Origin: Nocardia colli
Lineage (GTDB): Bacteria; Actinomycetota; Actinomycetes; Mycobacteriales; Mycobacteriaceae
DNA: 64,000 bases
Direction of reading: 5' to 3'
Assembly (NCBI RefSeq): GCF_008704205.1
Contig: NZ_VXLC01000022.1
Location: forward strand, 1 to 64,000
Below the pieces are notes generated by a model that saw only the letters and a program-made list of their open reading frames with translations, did no database searches and was not told where the DNA came from. The position numbers and the translations under genes are program-made. The stretch's first letter is position 1, and every line of letters begins with the position of its first letter. This document shows, piece by piece, positions 54,847 through 62,925 of this stretch.

Positions 54847-55736
54847 GTTCGCCACGCTCGCACACCTCGGCAGACGAGGTGCTGGCCAAAGCTGCGGAAG
54901 TCAGCGGCGTCGATCTGCGTGACGCCGAACTAATTCGAGACGGATCACATGCGATCTACCGGTTGGCCGATAACATCGTCGCGCGGATCGGACAACCAGG
55001 CAGCATCGATGACGCCGACCGTGAATTGCGAGTCTCTCAGTGGCTCAACAATTCCGGTATACCGACAGTCGAGGCCGAAACCTCACTGACGCAACCGGTC
55101 GTCGTCGACGACCGCCCCGTCACATGGTGGCGCTTGATCCCTGACCACCGTCCATCGACGCCAGGCGAGCTGGGCACAATGCTGCGAGCGCTGCACGAGC
55201 TACTTCCCCCAACCGAATTCGAACTCCCCGCCTACGACCCCTTCACCGGGCTCAAGGAACGCATCGACACCGCAGACATGCTCGACCAGGACGATCGAAC
55301 GTGGCTGCTCCAGCACTACGCCCGCCTACGCGCCCAGTACTACTCCTTGCCAAACACCCCCTCTCCCTACGTGATTCACGGCGATGCCTGGCAAGGCAAC
55401 CTGGTAGTGCCACCCTCAGGCATCCCGACAGTGCTCGACCTCGACAAGATGTCGCTCGGCCGGCGCGAATGGGACCTCACCCAACTGGGTGTGGACTACA
55501 CCGATTTCAACCGCGTGCCCTACGACGACTATCAGTCTTTCGTCACCGCTTACGGTGGCGATGACGTCACCGAGTGGCCAGGATTCCGAATCCTCGCCGA
55601 CATACAGGAGCTGCGGTGGGTCGCGTTCGCCGTCGCCCAATCGGCAGGCAATGGCAACGCAGCTCGACAAGCCAAACACCGGATAGCGTGCCTACGTGGG
55701 CAGGTTCCGCGCCCCTGGCAATGGGAGGCGTTGTAA
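54843..55736 (+). CDS. APH-family small-molecule kinase
   Basis: The 297-residue protein has a kinase-like N-lobe (AIYRLADNIVARIGQPG), the Brenner motif VIHGDAWQGNLVV near residue 178 and the metal-binding DLDKMSLGRREWDL near 199. The family phosphorylates aminoglycosides, sugars, choline or homoserine. Aminoglycoside resistance is possible but not implied; coupling to the XRE gene and closeness to amino-sugar-type enzymes suggest the product or precursor of that set is its substrate. Confidence 0.87.
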   Translation: MSSPRSHTSADEVLAKAAEVSGVDLRDAELIRDGSHAIYRLADNIVARIGQPGSIDDADRELRVSQWLNNSGIPTVEAETSLTQPVVVDDRPVTWWRLIPDHRPSTPGELGTMLRALHELLPPTEFELPAYDPFTGLKERIDTADMLDQDDRTWLLQHYARLRAQYYSLPNTPSPYVIHGDAWQGNLVVPPSGIPTVLDLDKMSLGRREWDLTQLGVDYTDFNRVPYDDYQSFVTAYGGDDVTEWPGFRILADIQELRWVAFAVAQSAGNGNAARQAKHRIACLRGQVPRPWQWEAL

Positions 55737-56144
55737 CGACGGCCCCCGCCAGGACGTCCTCGACGCACCTGCCGGAACGGGGTGCAATACGTTGCCTCGG
55801 ACACGATCACCGGTCCAGCCAAGCTGACCTTCGAGATCGGAACGTCCGTGAACCTAGTTGTGGCGCATTGGCCGAAGATCAGGTTTCATGGACCCTGGGA
55901 GAATCAGTGCGACGGGTAGAAAGCGACCTGTCATGCCCACAATCATCTCCCGGCCACCTGCCCAGCTGACGAACGATCGAATAGATCGACTACCAGCCAA
56001 GCCGCCGCTGAACAGGTGCGATCGCGCCCATCTGACGAGTCAGCCACTCTTCACGCCTGTAATCATTTGGGCATCAAAATCTTTCGGCTGCGAGCTTCCG
56101 GAGCATGCCGCACAACAGAGTCCTTCGCACCCGAGGACATCCCA
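55737..56144. other. Intergenic region upstream of the excisionase gene
   Basis: The 408 bp contain only short, Arg/Pro-rich open frames on either strand. No RNA gene or strong repeat seen. The start of the excisionase-like gene has GAGGAC 8 nt upstream. Confidence 0.45.
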
Positions 56145-56414
56145 ATGAATCCTGATGACGTGTGGCTCAGCACCGAAGAATTGGCCGCTCGTCTGAAAAT
56201 TCCGAAGAAGACACTTGCGGTCTGGGCATCGGCTGGGCGGGGGCCGAGATACGCACGCATCGGTCGATATCGCCGGTATCGCCTCAGCGATCTGCTCCTC
56301 TGGGAACAGGATCAACTCGACAAGAGCGCGCCTCCGAGGGTCCAGGATTCACGGCCGGATTCGCACCGCCGACCGCCTACCCGACCTCGGCACGGCCGTA
56401 GCCGAGATCACTGA
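56145..56414 (+). CDS. Excisionase-like helix-turn-helix protein
   Basis: The 89-residue protein has a MerR/excisionase-type winged HTH at residues 5-60 (WLSTEELAARLKIPKKTL, WASAGRGPRYARIGRYRRYR, LSDLLLWEQDQ) and a basic tail. Position just upstream of the integrase on the same strand supports a recombination directionality role. The 198 bp between the two genes contain no further gene. Confidence 0.85.
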   Translation: MNPDDVWLSTEELAARLKIPKKTLAVWASAGRGPRYARIGRYRRYRLSDLLLWEQDQLDKSAPPRVQDSRPDSHRRPPTRPRHGRSRDH

Positions 56415-56612
56415 ACACAAGATCCACTAGCTACTCGGTAGCAATCATTTCTTCCTTGACGTATGTCGCTGCTATGAGGCATTTTTCGTGCCTGGACCTT
56501 GTCCCCGCACCAGCAGCAATCTCGCAGCCAGCTGGCAACGCCTCCTATTCGTCAAGCAGACAACGCGCCTATACGCACTGACTCACCCAGACCGATCCCA
56601 GGAAGGACAGTG

Positions 56613-57827
56613 ATGCCCAGACAATCGCTGCCTATCGGCACCTACGGCAGGATCACCTCCAAGCGGCAGCCGAACGGAAGCTGGCGCGCCACCACGCGCT
56701 ACCGAGACGACGACGGAATCACCCGCCCAGTCCACAAATTCGGTCCCACTAAGGGTCAGGCCGAGGACATCCTCCGCAAGGCGCTCACCCAGCGCTCCGG
56801 GAGTCGCGGCCGCTTGATAACCCGGGATACGAAGCTCACCGATTTGGCCGACTTGTGGCTGGCAGAGAAGGTCCTGCAGGAGGGCATCACCGAGCAGAGT
56901 CTGGACCTGTATCGCATGGAGATCAACGTCTCCACCGACCGCCGGGCCAGCAAGGACACCGTCAAAATCAAGCCGGCGCTCGGCGCCCTGCGGATATGGG
57001 AAGCCACCACCTCGCGCATCGACGCTTACCTCAAACGCATCGTGCTCAATGGCCACCGGGAGAAGGCCCGGCGGCAGCGCGTCATCCTGTCCGAGATGAT
57101 GAGCATGGCCGTGCGCCACGACGCCATCGACCGCAACCCCGTCCGCGAAGTCGCCGACCTCCCCCGCAAGCGCCAGAAACCTCGCGCCGCCGACCTCGAA
57201 ACCCTCACAGAGCTTCGAGCCCAACTACAGGCGTGGGTCGATGGAGAGCCACTCGACGGGGCTCCCGCCTACACCTACGGCCCCAAACGCAACCCGAGGG
57301 TCCTCGACGTCGCCGACGTCGAACTCGGAACTGGCCCGCGCCCCGGCGAAGCACTCGCCCTGCGCTGGTCCGATGTCGACCTCGACAGCACCCCGGCGCG
57401 GATCACCTTCTCCGGCACCATCATCCGAATCAAGGGCAAAGGACTGATCCGCCAGGAATGGACCAAGACAGACTCCGGATACCGGACCGTCGTACTGCCC
57501 CAGTTCGTCATAGACACCCTCAGAAGGGTCAAGGCCGAAGCAGTCGCGACCGAGCTGGACTTGGTCTTCCCCAACCGCGACGGCGGCATCTGGGATCCCC
57601 ACAACTTCAACCGCCTGTGGCGCCAGGCACGCGGCGAGAAGTTCGCCTGGGTCACCCCCAAGACCTTCCGCAAGACCGTCGCATCCCTCATCGCCGAGCA
57701 GTACGGCCCCCAAGCCGCAGCTCAGCAGCTCGGCCACGCCAACGACTCGGTCACCAAACGCCACTACATCGACCAACCCACCGAAGCACCCGACTTCACC
57801 GCCGCTCTGGGCAACCTGGCGCGCTGA
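56613..57827 (+). CDS. Tyrosine recombinase (integrase) of the element
   Basis: The product is 404 residues from ATG 56613, with GGAAGGA upstream; the frame extends to 56499 without protein-like sequence. An N-terminal arm-binding part (GRITSKRQPNGSWRATTRYR) and SAM-like core-binding domain (about 80-190) precede the catalytic domain. Active-site residues: Arg in TGPRPGEALALRW (near 241), Arg in TPKTFRKTVAS (near 352, lacking the usual His before it), His in LGHANDSVTKRHY (near 374) and Tyr in the same motif (near 384). The stop lies 61 bp from the att core and 79 bp from tRNA-Asn, its target. Confidence 0.95.
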   Translation: MPRQSLPIGTYGRITSKRQPNGSWRATTRYRDDDGITRPVHKFGPTKGQAEDILRKALTQRSGSRGRLITRDTKLTDLADLWLAEKVLQEGITEQSLDLYRMEINVSTDRRASKDTVKIKPALGALRIWEATTSRIDAYLKRIVLNGHREKARRQRVILSEMMSMAVRHDAIDRNPVREVADLPRKRQKPRAADLETLTELRAQLQAWVDGEPLDGAPAYTYGPKRNPRVLDVADVELGTGPRPGEALALRWSDVDLDSTPARITFSGTIIRIKGKGLIRQEWTKTDSGYRTVVLPQFVIDTLRRVKAEAVATELDLVFPNRDGGIWDPHNFNRLWRQARGEKFAWVTPKTFRKTVASLIAEQYGPQAAAQQLGHANDSVTKRHYIDQPTEAPDFTAALGNLAR

Positions 57828-57848
57828 AAGCGTGTCGTTTCCGTGTCG
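57822..57848. repeat. Right copy of the 27-bp terminal repeat
   Basis: It matches 36991-37017 with one mismatch and overlaps the integrase stop codon. It is probably an arm-type binding site. Confidence 0.6.
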
Positions 57849-57864
57849 TTCTGACCCCAGAAAG

Positions 57865-57900
57865 CAAAAAACCAGGGTCGAACTGTAGCGTTCGCCCTGG
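57865..57900 (-). terminator. Rho-independent terminator of tRNA-Asn, carried by the element
   Basis: On the minus strand a CCAGGGCGAAC/GTTCGACCCTGG hairpin with a one-base bulge precedes a T-run, starting 6 bp after the tRNA 3' end. The loop-side bases differ from the chromosomal copy at 36803-36840, showing the two copies have separate histories. Confidence 0.8.
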
Positions 57901-57943
57901 TCACTGCTCCCCCATCTGGACTCGAACCAGAAACCTGCCGATT
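57889..57943. repeat. attR: 55-bp direct repeat inside tRNA-Asn
   Basis: It is identical to 36827-36881. The repeat ends at the base next to the anticodon (57944-57946), placing strand exchange near the anticodon loop. The element thus replaces the 3' portion of the tRNA with its own identical copy. Confidence 0.95.
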
Positions 57944-57979
57944 AACAGTCGGCTGCTCTGCCAATTGAGCTATAGGGGA
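57907..57979 (-). tRNA. tRNA-Asn (anticodon GTT)
   Basis: The 73-nt body folds as a cloverleaf: acceptor TCCCCTA/TGGGGGA, D arm GCTCAATTGGCAGAGC, anticodon stem CCGAC/ATCGG with loop CTGTTAA, T arm CTGG-TTCGAGT-CCAG and discriminator G. CCA is not encoded. It is the integration target of the adjacent element. Confidence 0.97.
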
Positions 57980-58057
57980 CTATCCTCGGTCCGTCTGTGC
58001 TAGGCGGGCCGAGGAGAAACTTTAGCGTATGGGCTGCCGCCCGCCCAAATCGCGCCG

Positions 58058-58984
58058 CTACCTGCTGACTTGTGGGGTGGGGGCGAGGGTTGCGGTGGCG
58101 GCGCGGTGGTCGCTGCCGGGGGTTCGGCGGACGGTGGCGTCAAGGGGGGTGAAGCCTCGGGCGAGGATGTGGTCGGGGCGGGTTAGGGGGAAGTCGGAGG
58201 GCCAGGTGAAGGCCAGGCCGGTGCGGATGTCTTGGAGGGTACGGGCGAGTGGGGTGAGTTGGGGGTCGGTGGAGGCGGTGTTGAGGTCGCCGAGGACGAG
58301 GAGGCGGTCGGCGGGGTCGCGCCCGACCAGGTCGGTGAGGGTGCGCAGGGTGCGGTTGCGGGATGCGGTTTCGCCGAAGCGGATGGAGCCGAGGTGGACG
58401 GCGTAGACGGTGATGTCGCCGGCGGGTGCGTGGATGCGGGCGCGGAGGGCGCGGGCCCATCCTTGGCCCAGGTCGAGGCGTTCGATGTCGTCGAGGGGGT
58501 AGCGGCTCCAGAGGCCTACGGTGCCGACTGTGGCGACGTACGGGTGGGCGGGGTCGAGTTCCGCGGAGACCGCAGCGCGGTTGCGGTCGGTGAGTTCCTG
58601 GACCGAAATCACTGTGGCGTCGATCAATTCGGCGGCGGTGCCGGTCGCGCCGAGGTTCTGCGTGGCGACGCGCACGGCGTCGGCGGACTCGCCGCCGTAG
58701 GGACGCTCGATGAGCTGCGGCACGAAAATCAGTGACCAGGCCAGGATCGGCGGGACCACGGCGGCGAGGCCGAGCTTGGAGCCCACGCTCAGCGCGACGA
58801 CGGCGAGCAGCAGGGTCGGCACCAGCAGCCAGGGCAGAAAGCTGCCGACCAACTGACGCAGCCCGTCCGGCAAGAATCGACAGCCGACCAGCAGCGCGCC
58901 GAGCACCAGTGCGACGCCCGCCAACGTGAAATCTCTCAGATACCCCATGCCGCCAACGATGAACACGCCAGATGAGAGCTTCAT
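58058..58984 (-). CDS. Membrane-anchored endonuclease/exonuclease/phosphatase-family protein
   Basis: The product is 308 residues from ATG 58984; ATG 58948 (GYLRDFTLAG) is also possible and neither has a strong ribosome binding site. Two or three N-terminal membrane helices (residues 15-90) precede an EEP domain: VATQNLG, ISVQEL with the metal Glu, VYAVHLGSI, LVLGDLNTAS and the terminal GSDHRAATA with Asp-His. The active site would face outside in the usual topology. Substrate could be phospholipid, phosphodiester or DNA. Confidence 0.85.
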   Translation of the reverse strand: MKLSSGVFIVGGMGYLRDFTLAGVALVLGALLVGCRFLPDGLRQLVGSFLPWLLVPTLLLAVVALSVGSKLGLAAVVPPILAWSLIFVPQLIERPYGGESADAVRVATQNLGATGTAAELIDATVISVQELTDRNRAAVSAELDPAHPYVATVGTVGLWSRYPLDDIERLDLGQGWARALRARIHAPAGDITVYAVHLGSIRFGETASRNRTLRTLTDLVGRDPADRLLVLGDLNTASTDPQLTPLARTLQDIRTGLAFTWPSDFPLTRPDHILARGFTPLDATVRRTPGSDHRAATATLAPTPQVSR

Positions 58985-59026
58985 GAATCCAGGCGAGTTC
59001 GACCGTTCTCACATGGAAGTAACGGT

Positions 59027-59119
59027 ATGGCCACCATCGGGGGCGAGTATGAATACGTAGACGCTGAGCGGGTGGCGAAGTGGGCACTCCTCAGCAACCC
59101 CGCTGAGCAACGGAATTAG
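59027..59119 (+). CDS. 30-residue microprotein
   Basis: MATIGGEYEYVDAERVAKWA begins the peptide, which ends in TAG at 59117. GGAAG lies 7 nt upstream of the ATG. It is acidic and compact, and lies 9 bp before a second small gene. The composition is protein-like, but its shortness keeps confidence low. Confidence 0.4.
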   Translation: MATIGGEYEYVDAERVAKWALLSNPAEQRN

Positions 59120-59128
59120 GAGGCCGAC

Positions 59129-59269
59129 ATGAGCGAATTCGCATGCGGCGATTGCTGGCGCAACGAGAACCTGACCTTCGCACAACGATTGGACCCGGCG
59201 CTGATCCGCCGGAGCACCCGGCAGCTGTGTGAGGAGCATCGGGCCAAGCGAGAAGAACTCGCCGCCTGA
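59129..59269 (+). CDS. 46-residue Cys-containing small protein
   Basis: A perfect AGGAGG lies 6 nt before the ATG. The product MSEFACGDCWRNENLTFAQR continues with a basic and acidic helix holding a third Cys (RQLCEEHRAKREE). CXXC plus a later C–X2–H suggests a small zinc site. It may form a two-gene unit with the microprotein at 59027. No family recognised. Confidence 0.6.
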   Translation: MSEFACGDCWRNENLTFAQRLDPALIRRSTRQLCEEHRAKREELAA

Positions 59270-59320
59270 TCACGGTTCCGATCCCTGGTCGGGTCTCCGG
59301 CCCGACCAGGCCGACACCGT

Positions 59321-60148
59321 CTACTCCCGGCGGACCCACCCCTGTGCGACATCGCCGAGGTTCCACCACGAAACATGGTCGGGGTCTTGGCTTTCCAGCG
59401 TCCATGCGGTGGTGAGCTGATCGAAGAACGGGTCGTCTCCGGTCTTGCCGCCCTTCGGCTCGCCGATGAAGATCAACCGGTTTCCGCCTGCCTGCTCGAA
59501 GTCGTGCAGCGCGCGGGAGGCCATGGGATCGCCCCAGCCGGGCGGCCAGCACAGGAGAAGCACGCACTCGGCGTGCGGCTCATCGGCATACTCGGCGAGA
59601 TTCCCGACGCGCTGCCACACGTCCAGCTGGCCCGCTGCGCCCGGAAACGACAGGTTCCCGGACTCGTCCGGGGGCGCCGAATCGAACGCCGCGACATCGA
59701 CTCCCAGCCGCGCGAGCTGCCGCGCCCAATACCCGCGACCGGCACCCAATTCCAGCACCCGTCTTCCGTTCGCGAAACGCGCGACCCAGCGCAGCGTTTC
59801 CGGCGACGGAATCGCGTAGGCGTATACGGACTGCAAGATCGTCTGCGCGTACCCCAGACGAGCGCTCCCGTTGGACCGACCACCATTCACCACCCGACGA
59901 CCACCCTCCACCATCACCGACGGCCCGACGATGTCCCAGTACGGATCCGCGGACTCCCCACCGGTCATGAAGTGCACGAACCGTAGATCGAACGCCGCGT
60001 CCGCACCCGCGTCACCGATGCCGGCCAGCATCGGCGCGGTGTCCAGATAGTCCGCGACCTTCGGATATTCGGTGCGGAGTCGTCGATCGTCATCGAGCAG
60101 CGCCGCGAGTTCGTTCCGGCGCTCGGTGGTCAGCGAGGGGCCAGTCAT
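59321..60148 (-). CDS. SAM-dependent methyltransferase-like protein
   Basis: In this 275-residue protein the Rossmann motif I reads VLELGAGRGYWARQLARLG near residue 130, followed by VDVAAFDSAPP with the acidic residue of motif II and a strand CVLLLCWPPGWGD in the motif IV place. N-terminal 120 residues are family-specific (TTERRNELAALLDDD). The substrate is unknown. Confidence 0.75.
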   Translation of the reverse strand: MTGPSLTTERRNELAALLDDDRRLRTEYPKVADYLDTAPMLAGIGDAGADAAFDLRFVHFMTGGESADPYWDIVGPSVMVEGGRRVVNGGRSNGSARLGYAQTILQSVYAYAIPSPETLRWVARFANGRRVLELGAGRGYWARQLARLGVDVAAFDSAPPDESGNLSFPGAAGQLDVWQRVGNLAEYADEPHAECVLLLCWPPGWGDPMASRALHDFEQAGGNRLIFIGEPKGGKTGDDPFFDQLTTAWTLESQDPDHVSWWNLGDVAQGWVRRE

Positions 60149-60288
60149 GTGCTCGATTCTGGCCGCCCCCTTGTGCTTTGCGGGAACGGTTGCCGAATTC
60201 GCCCGCGCAGCCCTATCCGGATCGACACGGCCACCGCGCGTCGGGCAGGATAGAGCCGCGAACAGGCAACTGGGAGGAGCACATCGAG

Positions 60289-60534
60289 ATGCTGCGGTTG
60301 ATCATCGGCGTGGCGGCCGGGTATGTACTCGGCAGCAAGGCCGGGCGGGCTCGCTACGAGCAGATCAGCGCGGCGACCCGTGCGCTGTCGGAAAGCCCGG
60401 TGACCCGCAAGTTGGTGCTGGTCGGCAGGCAGAAGCTGTCGGACAAGCTCAGCACGAAGCCGCGGCTGGAACCGATGGAGCCGCTGGACGAGCGCACCAC
60501 GATTCTGGTGCCGCAGGATCAGTTGCGTCGCTGA
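60289..60534 (+). CDS. Small conserved membrane-associated protein
   Basis: The 81-residue protein starts at the ATG with GGGAGGAG upstream. A short hydrophobic N-terminus MLRLIIGVAAGYVLGSKAGR is followed by a charged helix YEQISAATRALSESPVTRKL. Proteins of this form are found next to dnaG in mycobacteria and relatives. Role unknown. Confidence 0.75.
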   Translation: MLRLIIGVAAGYVLGSKAGRARYEQISAATRALSESPVTRKLVLVGRQKLSDKLSTKPRLEPMEPLDERTTILVPQDQLRR

Positions 60535-60552
60535 GCCCGCGCAACCGCGGCG

Positions 60553-62478
60553 CTAAGACCTGGTGGCGAAGTCGTTGTGGTTGCCCATCGCCTGCGTCAG
60601 CAGGCTCTTCCGGTACTGCTCCAACGCCACCAGATCGCCGAACAGCGCCATATACGCGTCCGGCTCCTCGGTCGACGACACTCGTTGCAGCTTCGATTTC
60701 AGCTCGGCGATCTGCCGCCCCACCCAGGCCTCCTGGGTCCGCGCCAGCACTCCGGCCACGAACCGCGGGATATCGGCCGCGTTCTTCACCGGCAACGGCT
60801 CGTTCGCCAGCTCGGACAGCAACGCGCGCATGGTCAGATCGTCGGTCTGGTCCGCGACCGCGTTGACCCACTCGGCGCCGCCGAGTCCGGTCCCGGTGCC
60901 GCCGACCTCGAAGATCAACAACCGCACCGCCGCGTATGCCGGATGAGTGAAAGCATCGGCCTCGAGCGAGTCGAACACCGCCCCGGCCATCGCCGGATAC
61001 TGCAACGCGGCGGCCAGCACCTGCCGCTGCGGCATCAACGTCGGATCGTTCGGATTGGGCCGCGCCGCAGGACGTTCGGCGACCACTTCGGCCTGACGCG
61101 CGGCAGGCGCCGGACGCCCGCCGGCGTTACCGCCGCCCATTCGGTTGCGCTTGGCTTCGTCACCGACCCGGCGGACCACGGTCTGGATATCGTCCCAGCC
61201 GACCCACCCGGCCAGCTTCGTCGCGTACGCCTTGCGCAACGCGTTGTCCTTGATCTGCGCGACCACCGGAATCGCCCGCCGCAGCGACTCGACCTGTCCC
61301 TCAGCGGTATCCAGATTGTGGTCGGCGAGCAACCCGCGAATCACGAACTCGTACAACGGGGTTCGACGCGCGACCAGATCGCGGACCGCGCCGTCGCCGG
61401 AGTGCTGGCGTAGCTCGCACGGATCCTGCCCGTCGGGCGCGATCGCGATGTAGGTCTGCCCGGCCAGTTTCTGGTCTCCAGCAAAGGCTTTCAGCGCCGC
61501 CGCCTGGCCGGCAGCGTCACCGTCGAAGGTGTAGATGATCTCGCCGCGCCAGAAGTTGTCGTCGAGCAGCAGCCGGCGCAGCAGGGCGAGGTGCTCCTCG
61601 CCGAACGCGGTGCCGCAGGACGCGACGGCGGTCTTCACGCCGGCCAGGTGCATGGCCATCACGTCGGTATAACCCTCGACGACGACGGCCTGGTGCCCCT
61701 TGGCGATGTCCCGCTTGGCCAGGTCCAGGCCGAACAGCACCTGAGACTTCTTGTACAGGATCGTTTCCGGGGTGTTGATGTACTTGCCGGGCATGGTGTC
61801 GTCGTCGAAGAGCTTGCGCGCGCCGAACCCGATGACATCGCCGCCGAGGTTGCGGATCGGCCAGAGCAGCCGCCGATGAAACCGGTCGATCGGGCCGCGC
61901 TGGCCCTGCCTGGACAGGCCCGCGCCTTCCAGCTCCTTGAACTCGAAACCCTTGCGCAGCAGGTGTTTCGTGAGTGTGTCCCACCCCGCGGGCGCGTAAC
62001 CGCAGCCGAACTGCTGGGCGGCCGCGGCGTCGAAATTGCGGTCGGTGAGGAACTTGCGCGCGGTCTCGGCGCCGGGCTCACGCAGCTGCGCCATGTAGAA
62101 CTCGTGCGCGGCGGCGTTCGCGGCGACCAGCCGCGAGCGGGTGCCCCGATCGCGCTGCACCGAGGTGCCGCCGCCCTCGTAGTTGATCTGGTAGCCGATC
62201 CGGTCGGCCATCTGCTCGACCGCTTCGACGAAGCCGACATGGTCGATCTTTTGCAGGAACGCGAAGACGTCGCCGCCCTCACCGCAGCCGAAGCAGTGGA
62301 AGAGGCCATGATTCGGCCGCACGTGGAACGACGGCGACTTCTCGTCATGGAACGGGCACAGGCCCTTCATGGAGTCCGCGCCCGCGCGCTTCAGCGCGAC
62401 GTACTCCCCCACAATGTCTTCGATGCGGACGCGGTCACGTATCGCCGCGATATCGCGATCTGGGAGTCGTCCGGCCAC
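60553..62478 (-). CDS. dnaG: DNA primase
   Basis: The 641-residue protein has a CHC2 zinc finger at about 40-70 (LCPFHDEKSPSF, GLFHCFGCGEGGD). The TOPRIM domain follows, with VVVEGYTDVMAMH near 265 and IYTFDGDAAG near 310. The C-terminal region that binds the replicative helicase is present (TLMPQRQVLAAALQYP). It synthesises RNA primers for Okazaki fragments. It lies downstream of the dGTPase gene on the same strand, a usual actinobacterial arrangement, but here with the DUF1330 gene and a MarR gene in between. Confidence 0.98.
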   Translation of the reverse strand: MAGRLPDRDIAAIRDRVRIEDIVGEYVALKRAGADSMKGLCPFHDEKSPSFHVRPNHGLFHCFGCGEGGDVFAFLQKIDHVGFVEAVEQMADRIGYQINYEGGGTSVQRDRGTRSRLVAANAAAHEFYMAQLREPGAETARKFLTDRNFDAAAAQQFGCGYAPAGWDTLTKHLLRKGFEFKELEGAGLSRQGQRGPIDRFHRRLLWPIRNLGGDVIGFGARKLFDDDTMPGKYINTPETILYKKSQVLFGLDLAKRDIAKGHQAVVVEGYTDVMAMHLAGVKTAVASCGTAFGEEHLALLRRLLLDDNFWRGEIIYTFDGDAAGQAAALKAFAGDQKLAGQTYIAIAPDGQDPCELRQHSGDGAVRDLVARRTPLYEFVIRGLLADHNLDTAEGQVESLRRAIPVVAQIKDNALRKAYATKLAGWVGWDDIQTVVRRVGDEAKRNRMGGGNAGGRPAPAARQAEVVAERPAARPNPNDPTLMPQRQVLAAALQYPAMAGAVFDSLEADAFTHPAYAAVRLLIFEVGGTGTGLGGAEWVNAVADQTDDLTMRALLSELANEPLPVKNAADIPRFVAGVLARTQEAWVGRQIAELKSKLQRVSSTEEPDAYMALFGDLVALEQYRKSLLTQAMGNHNDFATRS

Positions 62479-62511
62479 GGCACTGAGCGTACCCGTCGAG
62501 GCACGCCTTCC

Positions 62512-62835
62512 TCACCCTTGGCTCCGGTCCGCGACCAACTCCGAGGGCCCGCTCTCGAAGAAGCTGGCATTGGCGACCGAGCCGGACCGGCGCAGCGCCT
62601 TGAGTTCCTGATACTCCGGTGAGTCGAACCAGCTGTGCGCGGCGGCCAGATCGGGGAATTCGATCAGTACCGGGTAGGTCAGGGTCGGATCGCCCTCGAC
62701 CACCTCGACGCGACCGCCGACGGACAGATAGCGCCCGCCATGTTTTTCCACGACGTCGCGCACGCGCGCGGCGTAGGCGGCCAGCTTGGCCGGATCGGTG
62801 ACCTCGATGTTGTCGAACAGCGCGTACGCGGCCAT
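62512..62835 (-). CDS. DUF1330 domain protein
   Basis: The 107-residue protein reads MAAYALFDNIEVTDPAKLAA, then YLSVGGRVEVVEGD and FPDLAAAHSWFDSPEYQEL, the pattern of the small dimeric alpha-beta DUF1330 family. Function unknown, often called YciI/antibiotic monooxygenase-like. Upstream in-frame sequence is not protein-like. It is divergent from the MarR gene with two palindromic sites between them, so it is probably the regulated target. Confidence 0.88.
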   Translation of the reverse strand: MAAYALFDNIEVTDPAKLAAYAARVRDVVEKHGGRYLSVGGRVEVVEGDPTLTYPVLIEFPDLAAAHSWFDSPEYQELKALRRSGSVANASFFESGPSELVADRSQG

Positions 62836-62864
62836 GTCGGATCCCTCCGTTGTGCGAAGATCAA

Positions 62865-62907
62865 TCCCGATCGGGACAATCCCGAATATAGTCCCGATCG
62901 GGACTAT
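62865..62907. promoter_or_regulatory. Two palindromic operator candidates for the MarR protein
   Basis: TCCCGATCGGGA at 62865-62876 is a 12-bp palindrome, and ATAGTCCCGATCGGGACTAT at 62888-62907 is a 20-bp perfect palindrome with the same centre. The centres are 27 bp apart, roughly 2.5 helical turns. The position between the divergent DUF1330 and MarR genes fits control of both. Confidence 0.75.
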
Positions 62908-62925
62908 CCCACAAGGGGTGATGTG

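Larger units (their letters stand above)
36882..57943. mobile_element. 21-kb tRNA-Asn-integrated mobilizable element
   Basis: The element is bounded by the 55-bp repeats. An integrase gene and an excisionase-like gene sit at the right end, next to tRNA-Asn, whose 3' part is supplied by the element. It carries a MobF relaxase but no FtsK/TraB-like or type IV coupling protein, no mating-pair genes and no recognisable replication protein. It therefore fits an integrative and mobilizable element rather than a self-transmissible one. Cargo: XRE–HsdR-like protein, ABC-3C operon, and an aminotransferase–oxidoreductase–Nudix–kinase cassette. Confidence 0.92.

Noticed and set aside
54843-55736. Call as an aminoglycoside resistance gene.
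   Set aside because: The APH fold is shared by many small-molecule kinases, and no specific resistance signature is visible.
58029-58735. Plus-strand open frames opposite the endonuclease/exonuclease/phosphatase gene.
   Set aside because: Arg/Gly/Val-rich shadows without ribosome binding sites; the minus-strand product has clear EEP motifs.
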